This document shows, piece by piece, positions 23,401 through 37,674 of a stretch of 64,000 nucleotides of DNA. A model generated the notes under the pieces. The model did no database searches, had not been told where the DNA came from, and worked only from the letters and a program-made list of their open reading frames with translations. The position numbers were made by a program, and so were the translations under genes. Position 1 is the first letter of the stretch, and every line of letters begins with the position of its first letter. Source of the DNA: Flammula alnicola (Eukaryota; Basidiomycota; Agaricomycetes; Agaricales; Strophariaceae); assembly GCA_015499995.1 (NCBI GenBank), contig JADNRV010000020.1, positions 310,001-374,000 of the forward strand. Direction: 5' to 3'.

Positions 23401-23775
23401 ACATGCGATAAAGACGCAGAGGTACATCCTGATGGAGGAACAGTTCAATGTAAAAACACAAAGTGTGTTACAAAATGGGTACGTACCGTTTATTAATTTT
23501 TTTCATAACATTTCTTGTTAACTATGGATAGTATCATCTCGAATGTGTTGGTTTGGACATTGCGCCGAGGGGCTGGATGTGCAAAACATGCATTTCCGAT
23601 GGTGCGGGGCGTGCGGCCAAGCGCGTGCGCCGCCTTGGATGATAAATTGATCGTATATACTATATTAGGACATATTGATCGTTATGTAATGCTTACGATG
23701 GAGGGTGGGTCATCCGCCAGGTCCTTAAATATTTTGTCGACGTCAGGTAATATCTAAGGTTTCGGTACCCCCTTG
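17419..23775. mobile_element. P-element-like DNA transposon, 6357 bp, with 8-bp target duplication
   Basis: The ends are 13-bp perfect inverted repeats, CAAGGGGGTACCG at 17419-17431 and its complement at 23763-23775. They are flanked by identical 8-bp copies TGTAAGCA at 17411-17418 and 23776-23783. A short subterminal CCTGACGT block is also shared. The single large gene inside encodes an RNase H-like transposase whose motif order resembles P/THAP9 transposases (see CDS). CA...TG ends with 8-bp duplications fit the P superfamily, but KDZ-type elements should be tested too. Its left end lies 50 bp from the Harbinger right end (42 bp from the target copy). Confidence 0.82.
18017..23642 (+). CDS. 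P-like transposase with zinc fingers and C-terminal PHD finger, frameshifted
   Basis: Start ATGGAGCCAGACGAT at 18017, then an intron. The N-terminus has a C2-HC type finger (CPACKERIKC...HLGKKTC). A long helical region follows. The RNase H-like core has FDEIATEKRIRW...FLGVCREHG, then RPILISGDCKR, LRIVSIASDGETRRG and DKDWKHVDKCIRN, the order seen in P/THAP9 transposases. An intron of about 57 nt joins YAAEG to ATVAALGLL. The C-terminal half has Cys-rich repeats (CFSCRSATSEL, CSLCSPSFEFG, CGLCLRSSSHC), a C2H2-like finger (CPICPDKQSP...HILSKH), an acidic linker and a PHD finger ending LECVGLDIAPRGWMCKTC (stop 23640-23642). Between ATG 19898-19900 and GAT 19903 one nucleotide appears missing, breaking the frame just before the first catalytic Asp. 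So this copy is probably inactive unless the assembly is wrong. Confidence 0.75.
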
Positions 23776-23783
23776 TGTAAGCA
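23763..23783 (-). repeat. Right terminal repeat plus target copy of the P-like element
   Basis: CGGTACCCCCTTG (23763-23775) is the exact complement of the left end; TGTAAGCA (23776-23783) is the second target copy. Confidence 0.85.
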
Positions 23784-23897
23784 TATCTAAAGTTCCCATT
23801 CTCAGCGCTCGCACAACACCCATGAGCAAAATTAGGCATCTTTATTGCTCGAAAGAGACTTGGAAAGGACCTTGAAACGCTACGTGAAACCACGATG

Positions 23898-25831
23898 TTA
23901 GACAAGCATCAAAATTGAATTTGTGGAACAGCAAACCTCCAATTCCTCTGCAGGAAGGGCTGAGAAATAGGCAGCAAACTCCTCCACCATGCCATGGTAC
24001 CGTTCAATCCACTCTTTGGCGCAGAGATTCCTAGCAAAGTAATCAATATTTTGTTGAAGGGATAAATTTGTGGCTTACCTCGGGGTGATAGAGTGTTTGT
24101 TCGCTCGCATTTTGTTGGGTCGTTTCGAGGCTTTTTGAGTAATTTCATTAGATAAGTCTTTGCCGCTTTGTGTAGAATGTTGTCCCAGGTTCGAGGAGCC
24201 TTGAGCTGGGGGTAGAGGATGGGCCGCGGGCAAAAACGAGGGAGGAGGGATAGACAACGGCGCTACTGTAAACGGCTTGTTGATCTTTATCGAGGGAATA
24301 AATCAAGTGATCGCAGAGAAGCAGCTTAGAAATTACTTACCGCAAATTCATATTGGGGACAAGCATTGAGGAGTGGGAAGGCTACATCTGCCACAGGAAA
24401 TTGGCTTCCAGTGGTGAATTGTCCCTTCGAACTTGCTGTTAGATCCAAACATATTAGTACGTAGCATAACTCACCATGGCCTGTGCTGGCCTGGCAGGCG
24501 TATCGGCAATGATGTTGATTTGTGGGACCTTAAGCTAGCGATCAGACACGGGTTGCGAATTATATGCAGCATCTGACACGTACCAAATCCGAAGAGTCCC
24601 CAGGCGACGAGTCCAGTGTCACTGACTTGCTCCTGGACTTCGAGATCTTCATTTTCTTGTGAGAGGGGTCCCCCAAACTCTCGTCAACTAGCCGTTTCGG
24701 TTCATTCTTGCCCTTGGTTTTTTCTGACTCCTGTTTGTTGATCCAGTTGCTTCGCCATTGGGAATAGATTTCGCTGGCAATCTGCTCGCTTTTCCAATCC
24801 AGCTCGCACAGGCCTACCTCCGGGAATCTTGCCACCATGTCGCAGTAATAACTGGTACGGCTCGCCGCATCCACTCCTTCGACCCAGCTTTGAAACACTC
24901 TACCTTGCAATGCGAATCCGACGAAAATTGACCTTGCATAACGGCGGATGTCCGAGGCTCTCCAGCCATCAATAACCTTGCCGTTCTCATGCTGAAGATA
25001 TCGCATCTTGACATTCTCACCTTGCGAAGCTCGCCCTTTGCCTCGCTTGCCTTTGGGTGCGCCACTGGACTGCTCAAGCACACCAGTACCATCCTCTCCA
25101 TTGCCGTCGTCATCGTCATCATCGTCAGCTTCATTGTGTTCGGCACCCTGAGCCTTAACAGGGGCATCGTCGACAGAGGTAATCTTGTCTTCTGCCAGCG
25201 CAGAAAAGTACTCATGACGAAACCAGTAGGTAATGTTAGGGTAGTCTTCACGTTTGAGCACCGTGCGTTCAGCAATGGAAACAGGAATCCGTTCAAGCAG
25301 GTGCTCATATGCCTCTCTAAAGTGAGAATAAGTAAGTCAGTAAGGTTTGATAGCTCATGATACATACTTGAGCACCGAGTTTTTGGCTTCCAAACGGACA
25401 CGTTCTTTCACGACGTTGATATATTCTCGATTCATCTCGTCATATCGTGCTTGTAGTGAACGATATTGCTCGACAGGAACAACTCCACCGTTAGTCTGAA
25501 AGTTAGGCCAGCCTGTCTCGAAGGAGGATGATGATGTCGATGTTGATGTTGCCTTCATAATTTGACTTGAATGAATACACCAATCAAATGAGTTAAAGAT
25601 GGGTACCTTGTAGTTCTCGAAAGGCAAGTCGCTATGAGGGATTGAGTACTGAGATGAGTCTGTGCCATTGCTTTCCGACGTAGCAAGATGAGAAGTCGGT
25701 CGTCCACGTGAATGGGGGGGTAAGAAAAGCTGAAAGTTTCCAGCCGCCTGACCTCCGTCGAAGCTGTCTACCCGCCCAGCCATAGCAGCTGGAAATGGAG
25801 CTTGAAAGTACGGACTGCCAGAACGGTGCAT
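23898..25831 (-). CDS. Unrecognised protein, coiled-coil and low-complexity regions
   Basis: Start ATG at 25831 (MHRSGSPYFQAPFPAAMAG). Several short introns are needed. Blocks in order: a Ser/Pro/Gly-rich N-terminus; a coiled coil (QYRSLQARYDEMNREYINVV); a compact domain with YPNITYWFRHEYFSALAED; a long Asp run; MRYLQHENGKVIDGWRASDI and a helical stretch with AREIYSQWRSNW-like residues; a Lys/Arg-rich patch (HKKMKISKSRSKS); a Pro-rich segment; and a final helix NLCAKEWIERYHGMVEEFAA. The end at 23898 is uncertain. I recognise no family. It lies head-to-tail downstream of the FunK1 and CACTA genes, so it could be another gene of the same mobile block. Confidence 0.5.
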
Positions 25832-26018
25832 GACACAAGAGGAGAGGGTGCGTAGTTCTCAACCGAACAAACTGACGGCTGCTTACATAATTCCAAAAAC
25901 GACGAGTTACATGTGCCAGTACATACACAGATCATACAAAATTTAGACGAATCAAGCAAATATACCTTCTCGGACTTCAGCAAAGGCCAGAAACGACACA
26001 CCAATCTAAAAAGAGGCA

Positions 26019-28778
26019 CTATGCGTTGATGGAGTCCTGCCACTGCGAAAGCTCCTTGATGTCGGCGGGTCGAGGAAGACGTTCAGAGGAAAGGTTACCT
26101 CCTCGACGGAACTTCAAGTGGTACGGGTATCTGCCTGGATCATTATCAGAAGATCGGAGACGCTTCTGACTGCTGGGAGCATATTTCGCTGGGACTTCTC
26201 CAAGCGCTTCGAGAGCTTTAAGTGCCTCTTCAAGAACATCTGTGTACACCTTGTGAGAAGCTTGGCTTGACAAAGCAACTGGGTTGCTGCCAGTCCACGT
26301 GGCCGAGATGAGACGACGAAGGTAGGGAGAAAATGGTTTCCAGTACTCTGGGATGTATCTGTCGACCTCTCTGTCGTAGCTTAGCAAATCGAAGGCTTTG
26401 TCCTTGAAAAGTTGTTCTTGATCGATTTCGTTGTACCACCGTGCCACAGGAACATGTTCGGCATGCGGACGACATTTTCCGCAAGGTCCATCAGTGAAAG
26501 ACACGATTCCAAGGACTGTCTGGAGGAGCGACTCAAGGTCGTGAGCCGGAGCATGGATGTATTTTCCGCAATTGAATGTGTCAAGAGCATCAAGTGGCAT
26601 AAAGGGTAAAGTTCCCTGAAGAAGAAAAAAACAATTGAGTACGAGGACAGAACAATTCAGCAAAAGACATACCGATGTTCTCTGCATGTTGGTGTCAATC
26701 GGACGAGCGTAGTCGTAGTCGATGACGGTACCAACAACTGGGATGTCTTCGTCCAAACCTGTCGATGGAGCAGGTATAAATGATGCTTGCTCCTGCTGCG
26801 CGATGTTCCGAGTGACTCGCAGAGGCATATTGACATTGGTGCGCTTAGTAGTGTTGATCTTCAAATTGGAGGCTTTCGAGGGCGGACGTGCGAGGGGCGA
26901 GCGATAAATAACGATGTTGTTGACGCTTAGGTCACCGTGTACCTTCTTGCATTTATTGTGCAAATAATCGAGCCCTGAGAAAGCAATTGATTAAGTAAAT
27001 TACTTTCGGTATTGAACATCAGACTTACATTTGACACAGTCCAGGATAACTTTGACAAACTCTACGCGAGAGCGAAAAGAAGTTAAGGGATCCCCAACAG
27101 GACCTGTTACTACCCGACGGTGCACACGGTCAGGGGGCGTGTCGGTCAGCCTTCCCCTTCGTGCCCTGGTAGAGTCGCCAAGTTCCTGCCCCACAATAAA
27201 CCGAGGATGCATCGATCGGTATGCCTGAGCATCCTCGCTGGAATCATTGTTGAGAATGTCGTTGATTTGTGAGAGGATAGTGATTTCGGAAATGCCGTGG
27301 TCAACGAGAAGCCAGGCATCCTTGAGGATGTGACACCTCCCATCCTTGGCTCGTACAATGAAAACGTGGGTACCGCGACCAAAGAGAACGAGAGAAGAAT
27401 GAATGTGCTTCACGACATCGAACTCCTGGTCTCCAGCCCGGATACTGGTAACGTTGCCGGAGAGGATGTCCATTTTCATTGAGGTGTCGACGCCGAGTAG
27501 CTCTGGCTTAGCGTAAGAGAGTGCAAAGATGATGCGGGCAAGGCTGATGCCCTCGTAGCCGGTACATTCATTCCACTCGGTTAGGCAGACACCAGAGCGA
27601 TCGATCAATACGAAGCAAAATTCCAAATCTTTGGCAGTGCCCCGAAAGGCAAGACCAATCACAAATCGACGGAATGGTTGCGTTTCAAACATGAGCGACG
27701 CCTTCTCGAGAATCTGCCGAAGCATACTTTCACGTGAAGCAGATGAGGACACCTCCAAAATTGCTTCGACGTGGTGCCAACGAGGCCGAAGAGAGTGTTC
27801 CTGGAGGAAATGTCGAAGGTTTTGGTTGACGAGGATGAGATCAGGTTTGCGTAGACGGTAGGCACCACTAGGTCCTTTCCTGTGCGATACCATGCTGAAA
27901 GAACGGTCTTGAGCATTTGCGGCAACGAACCCCACCTCCTCCACACCATTGTCCAGGTTATCGCCAACATCAGCGCCACTGGCATCTCCACTGTGGTTGC
28001 CACCCGGGCCACCGTCAACTTGCCCATTGTCCTCAGACGCGGACATGGGCTCGTCAGGCTCCGCAGGCTCCTTCTTCCGAATTAGGCTGTGTTTGACTCC
28101 GAGGGTATGTGCCAGATGGTTGAGCCAATCTTGGACGGTTTGCTCTAGCGTGGCTTCTGGGAAGTGGGAAAATTTCTGCGCCGTCTGGTCCCAACATTCC
28201 TTCACGTTATCGAGGCATTTATCGTCGAATGGCACAGGAAAGAGATTGTCGGGAAAGACGTCGTTTCGTATGTAGTCTAGTGTCGTAGCATTGGTTGGGA
28301 TGGTGGAGTTAAGGAGGGAGTTAGCCATGGTTGCGTTAACTTCCTTGCGAAGCGACTCCTGATTTGTGGTTGCGATTGGGAATGTCTGGTTCTCCAAGAT
28401 GACAGAAGGAAACTCGTTCGTTATGTAGTCCTTGAAACGGTCGGGTTGCAAAAGAGTGGTAAGAAAAGACGAAGCAGGGAAGGTGGGATGATTGTAGCGG
28501 GCTTCCGTATCGAGGGCACTGTTAGAAAGGGCCTTCCTTCGGGAAATTTCTGCATGAGTTTCTGGGTTTTTCATGGCCTTCTTGGACATGTTGGTAGGAT
28601 TGGCAAGATCAAAGAGAGAGTGTTGGGAGCCAATGTCGGGGTCGGTGTCCGTGTCTGACTCAGTATCGAAGTCCGATAAGTTATCGAGGTCGGCACTGCT
28701 GAAGCAGGTGGTGTCCAGGAGAATGTGGGCCTTGTGAGGAGGTCCGCGATATATAGAGGGCGGCCACAAAGAAGGCAT
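26019..28778 (-). CDS. FunK1-type fungal protein kinase
   Basis: The N-terminal two-thirds (27000-28778) includes the region preceding the kinase core in FunK1 proteins: KPDLILVNQ, WHHVEAILEVSSSAS, FRRFVIGLAFRGT, FCFVLIDRSGVCLTEW. An intron (about 27027-26974) joins ILDCVKW to LDYLHNKCKKVHGDLSVNNIV, the catalytic loop with HGDLS in place of HRD. The metal-binding DFG region reads GTVIDYDYA. GTLPFMPLDALD resembles the activation-segment/APE region. A second intron lies at about 26670-26616. FunK1 kinases are expanded in multicellular basidiomycetes; substrates are unknown. The first in-frame ATG is 28778; the open frame continues upstream without ATG, so a further 5' exon is possible. Only about 145 bp separate it from the CACTA stop codon. 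Confidence 0.8.
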
Positions 28779-28922
28779 GGGCAGAGAAGGTACGTCGCTT
28801 ATATGGTGTGAATGTAAAGAGGGTTCAATCGACAAGAAGGCTATGCAACAGATACATAAGTTGTCACTATTAGTAAGAAAACCATAACAGTAAACTAAGA
28901 CAACTATAATAATCCAATGATG

Positions 28923-31900
28923 TCAACTAAGGTTTTCTTTGCTGCCCCCTAGACGAACCACATCTAGCCCGGGTCTCTCTACCAGGAAATAATATTTTTC
29001 TTCAACTCTGTGCTTTTCCAATTTGTGAGGTACCATCGCTACAACGGATTGGATACGAGAGACGTCAATAACTTGCATCGAATTGTCCCCAAGGTACTTG
29101 CAAGAAATGAATGTTCCGTGTGAAGCGGCCAGCAGTTCTGGATCGGGCTGGGAATATGCCGAAAGAACAGCCAGGGAAATAACGGTATTTTGCCGCTTAC
29201 AGCGAAAATAGTACAGGACTTCGCCAAAGCGAGCAATGCCATTGTCGGCAATGAACTAGATGAGAATATTTGTAGCGTTAGCACAGTGTGCCCGAGATTT
29301 GTTCAATTGACTCATACCTTCACATTACGAGCAGTTCTGAGCTTTCCCAAGGGTTTGAGGGATTCCTTCCAGCGACACCTAGCAACCTGACCATTTGGAA
29401 GTCGAAGCCGAGCCCATCGGGTGACCTTTGGACACCAGTCACAGTTGACGGACTCGCTGCCCTCTGCTGCTGCGCTGCCGAGATAACGCAAAAGTGCACC
29501 AGCTTCCTGGGGATGCATGAGGCGATCGTACCTGTCTCGAGCGCGGAGGAGAACATATCCCTGTCTGAGATCGATCGCACCTCGAGGTAAAGAGGGTGGT
29601 GAAGGGCCAAAATCAGGTATCATCGCCATTAATGCGTTCACCTGACATCTAAGCAGCCCACGTTGTGATAGGTTCACGTAGGGATTGGACGGTTGTCGAA
29701 TCTCTTCTCCTAGATTTCCGATAGTGTGCTCCATGGTCCACTGTGACGAACATATTGGTGGGCCAATTCTCGTAACCTCGGGTGCGAGGTGTAGTAAAGC
29801 ATGAATACTTTGTCGACAAAAATGTAAGCGGCCCACTCTCCGTTGATAATAAAAAGCTTCAAATTCTTGAACGAATGATTCAAGAAGATTGCCAGCCAGT
29901 CGCAGGTCATCGGCGCGGATGTGGTGTTGTTGAATGATGCGCATCGCACGCACAAGCTTGCAAAAGTGAGAATAATATGGCTTGGGAAGAACTCCATAAA
30001 GGAGAGCCGGCGCCAATCCGTAAAGGTAAAGCAACCATTCCCAGGCTTTATAACCGCTGTTAATCTTTTCGGCAATGTTGCGAGGAGGTCGATCAAATGA
30101 ACCAGGGAGAAACGGAGTAGCAGCAGCAACGTCTCTGCCATGAGCCTCCCAAATTTCGCCATTGAGAACAGCCCACGGCCAGCTAGAAGGAAGATCATCC
30201 GCATCGTGATCGAGAATGCCTCGCCATAATGCGACAAGTAGGTCTGAGAGGTTGAAAGTTCCTAGATGCATGATGTCGGAACCGAAGCATCCAGGTACCC
30301 CGAGAATTCGGTTGGGATTGAACCCTAGAAAAATTGTGGGCTTTGTTATACCGGTTTCTAAGTGTCGTTTCTTGTACTGGGTTTCGTTTGGTGATTTGAG
30401 CAGAAAGTTGAGATTGGAAAGATATAGATTAGACGAGGAAGCTGCTGAAAGGGTGAATGGCAGATCGTCGTGATCACATCCTGGCATCACGTAGTTGATG
30501 GGCTTCATGAGGGCAGGGTAGTAGTGGGGACCATTTGGTTTATGCCTGCCTGGGACAGGGCAATATAGATGGCATCCAAACTTGCCATGATGTCCTACTA
30601 GGCCGTTCAAGTAGGCCATCGCAGGTCCATCTGCAGTGTTAAGTGCAAGAAACAATTTCGAGATAAACCTTCGGTCCTGGAAAGCGTCCCAAATATGTAG
30701 ACCCTCGCTCTGAAGCGCGCAGACATGATGCAACCCTGGAAATAGAAAAGAGTCGATATTCTTTGGCTTATTCGGACCGGGGATAAACCCGCCAGGAAGA
30801 ACATGCCGTTTCTTATATCGTTCATCGGGTGATAGGTCCATGATAACCCACAGGTAAATCCAGCAGTCTGATGCCTTGTGTGCGTAGAGCTGGGCGCCGT
30901 CAATTGAGAGCATAAGGACAATGTCGTCATCTTGAATTTTCCCGCTTCGGACTTGCTCGAGATAGTCGCTACCGCTGTAAAAGTCGTCGTAGGAGGAGAG
31001 ATTGCCAGAGTTTGTCTGAAGGTCACGAATGATCTCCCAAGTCTTCCATCGCCGATGATAGAACTTCTTTGCACTTGATGCGTCACGCCACAGAGCTTGC
31101 AAAATCGGACCAAGCAAGATGGTGTGGAATTCTTGCTGGGGCTTCTTTGTGGTCGGACACAGTTTAGGTTCATTACATTTCGGGCAGCGATCCAGGTTCG
31201 CAAATGGCCCCGTGAACGCGAGACAGCTGTTTTTACACATAGCGTGAGCAACGGAGCTGACCCCTGTTATATCGCTAATATGACGTTTCATCTGCTTGTA
31301 CGAAGGGACATGATCCATCGGATGTTGTCGTAGAATCGCATCCCGATTGGCGTTGAAGGATTCGATGGAGGAGTTCATGTTAGCGAGGAAAAGATCAAGG
31401 CCAAGGCGTAGATCAGGAAGTGAGCTAATGTCGAAAGGCGTGGTAGGTGGGTTTCTCAACCGTTGGATCGCGTTCTGATCCATTTTGCAATGAGTATCAT
31501 CATGAGATGCAGACTGAAGTGCCTGGATGAATTCGATAGCCATGAGCAAGTCTTCGAGGCAAGTATTTTCGAAAATACTTTCAAGATTTGGCAACATTGG
31601 CAGTGAAGGATCCTCCGAGTCTAGCTGAGTACCAGCATCGCTATCTTGGCTGCTGGGATCCAGATCAAGGCATCCGGGATCAGGAGCAGAGGTGTCTTCG
31701 TCAGGCTCCTCAAAGGCGATATCGAAAGGGAGACGGCCATGTTGTGCCGCTGGATCTGGTAAGTCTGTAGTGGCAAAGCTGCCGGAGCTGGTTGGCAAAG
31801 GTGGGTTGGGGTGATCAAGGGATGCCGACAAGGCAAGCGATTGAGACTCGGACAATTGAGGAGTGGCCTCAGGTGATGGCGCAAGCTCGATAGGCAAAGA

Positions 31901-32181
31901 ACTAGAGGACTGAACAAAGTATATTTCAGTGATGTCGCTTGAATTGCAATTTGAAAACTTACAGACTCATCACGTTGGCTATGTTGGACGTTAGCTTGCT
32001 GAGGAGAAGCTACATCATCCACATTGCCTTTGTCAGTAGCCTCGTCTAGCTTTCTGAACTTGGCGTGTTTCTTGTACAGTGCCTCGGATAACTCTCGTGT
32101 ACGACCTTTACAACCTCTAGTGCAGGCGCATGTAAAAGTCGGTTTTCCTCTCGCAGCCTTTCCCTCTGTGGCCTTGGGCAT
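28923..32181 (-). CDS. CACTA/EnSpm-type (TNP2) transposase
   Basis: Three exons: 32181 to about 31963 (MPKATEGKAARGKPTFTCAC, a Cys-rich start), 31912-29312, and about 29254-28923. The middle exon has a zinc knuckle (CKNSCLAFTGPF...CPKCNEPK), then the catalytic region VLMLSIDGAQLYAHKASDCW, PGPNKPKNIDSFLFPGLHH, GHHGKFGCHLYC and GSDIMHLGTFNLSDLL, and a helical C-terminal part with SSQWTMEHTIGNLGEEIRQ. The last exon ends with a small beta domain (FIADNGIARFGEVLYYFRCK, YFLVERPGLDVVRLGG). This is the usual Agaricomycete TNP2 layout and looks full length with no frame breaks. I could not find matching CACTA-type termini around it. Confidence 0.85.
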
Positions 32182-32236
32182 GGTGGAAGATGATTTTAAG
32201 AGTTACATTTAGCAGGGATGCGCTTACAACAATGAC

Positions 32237-32691
32237 TAAGGCTGAGCGTGATTCCAAGTCTTATGTGAGTACTCGCAAGTTTACTCGTGGGAATACTTGC
32301 AAAGACTTGGACTCGTGAGTCCAAGTACTCATGGGAAAAAATCTTTGAGAGTCCAAGTATTGGTTTTGGAAAATAAAATACTTGTGAGTATTGTAGAATA
32401 TAGCTGATACATGACTTCTAGCCATAACAAAGAACATTATGATTCATTATCAATTAAATTAAGGCTTCTGTACATCATAAAGTGCCTTAATATATTTGTT
32501 TTATGTAGAAATGAATGTTATTAGCAAGTTACTTGTGAGTTTACTCGTGGGAATACTTGCAGGGACTCGGACTTGCAAGTCCAAGTACTCGTGGGAAAAG
32601 ATCTTTGAGAGTCCAAGTATGGCTTTTTGGGGTGCAAGTACTTGCAGCTGCAAGTCCAAGTAACTCGCGAGTGCACTCGCGCTCAGCCCTA
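32237..32691. mobile_element. hAT-type MITE, 455 bp, with 8-bp target duplication
   Basis: The ends TAAGGCTGAGCG (32237-32248) and CGCTCAGCCCTA (32680-32691) are inverted repeats with one mismatch. They are flanked by identical ACAATGAC at 32229-32236 and 32692-32699, the 8-bp duplication expected of hAT elements. There is no coding capacity. Two diverged direct copies of about 110 bp (about 32265-32375 and 32538-32628) share GAGTTTACTCGTGGGAATAC-like sequence and are rich in palindromic decamers such as ACTTGCAAGT. It lies 56 bp upstream of the CACTA transposase start codon. Confidence 0.88.
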
Positions 32692-32699
32692 ACAATGAC

Positions 32700-33307
32700 C
32701 TACTACCTCAAAACATTTGAAATGATTTAAACTGAATTAAAGTATGGTGTGCGACATCAGCGCGACGTGTCGAGCAATGTTTTTGTGTTCAACAGAGGTG
32801 TGCACCCTGTTGCGCAATCCATTTCGGGAAAGCGCACGGCGCTAAACACTAGTTCGACGGTTTTGAAATCAGAGGTGATCGTGTAGGTGACAAAACAGGC
32901 GAAGGACGTGCCGCACACAGCATTATATTGTGATGACGTAATTCTGAGCTGATATAAATAGAGTCGATTTTCACTGGGTCTGAAGCATCGCCTCTTGCAT
33001 ATAACTGCCTCGCGTCCACGAAAGCTGAAGTCTTGGATTGAAGGAAAAGGATGAGGAACAATGGAATTATAATAAATGAACTTGCACAAGCATTCCGAGC
33101 AGCAAGTCATGGAAGGTCGAGAAGGCATGAATCATCAATCATTCTCAAATTGCTCAAACTTCTAGACCACGATTCCATGAATAATATGCTCTATTCAATG
33201 TTTTTCCTTTTCCATCTTCCTATTCCTATGCTCTATCGCTAACATTATGATCTACTCGTACAGAAGATGCAATTATGGTTCTACAGCGAACGAACGGCAT
33301 CGAGCGC
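32700..33307. other. Right edge of the accessory island
   Basis: Intergenic DNA between the MITE and the stop codon of the Ca2+-ATPase. Short open frames resemble nothing recognisable. No matching terminal repeat for the CACTA gene was found here. Confidence 0.45.
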
Positions 33308-36956
<3,649 letters not shown>

Positions 36957-37674
36957 GAAGGAACGTCGAGGCTAAGAAAAAGGTAAAGCAAGGGGGAATA
37001 TGCAAAGCGGGGAATACAATGTGGTGAATGGAAAAGAGAGTTGAGGGGGTGAGTTTTGGGAAACGTATATCGAGTCCATACGCGCGTAAAAATATTGCTC
37101 ACACGTGCGAAGGGTGACCAAGAGGGTGACGTGGCGATTTCTCAAAAAGTTTCCATCTTGCTCTCCGGCATTCCCTCCTGCTCATCGCTCAATCCCACAG
37201 AAAGTTACCCGGATGAACGGAACAACGGCGTCGAGGTCGATTTGAGAATATACAGCGGAGGTCTTCTTCATGATTACAAGAACCGAGCCCTGCTTTCTAG
37301 TCGCAATCACGCTATCGGGTTCCACGACCCCCTGCCTATCTGGGCAATGCATCAATATGTACTGTCATGCTAGTAGATCTCTCCCAGCGGCACAAAAAAT
37401 ATTGAAAACAGCGAGATAAGGCAGCCTTGAATCATAATGCTGTAATAACGAGTACATAATTCCTAGTAGCGCTGTAAGTTGTTGAGCCTCGAAGGGACCA
37501 GAATCTCTGCGCCACATGACAAATAAACGACAACAAAGATTATAGCTTCGCGTGCGCCTGAGTGCCTATTGCCGCTCGGATTCGACTCGGATTCGACTGA
37601 CTCGGACGCTGTCACAAGCTCCTCCTCCTCCTTTAATCAAGCGCCCAAGCCTGGCGTACTCCTGAATAGCCGAT
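36957..37674. promoter_or_regulatory. Divergent Ca2+-ATPase / sip5 promoter region
   Basis: 718 bp between the two start codons. Its sip5 side has a direct repeat of CGGATTCGACT and a pyrimidine run (CTCCTCCTCCTCC) shortly before the ATG, both common in fungal promoters. No gene seen. Confidence 0.4.

Noticed and set aside
23784..33307. CACTA-type terminal repeats around the TNP2 gene
   Set aside because: I scanned both flanks for CACTA/TAGTG ends and matching inverted repeats and found none convincing (isolated CACTATTAG at about 28866 has no partner).
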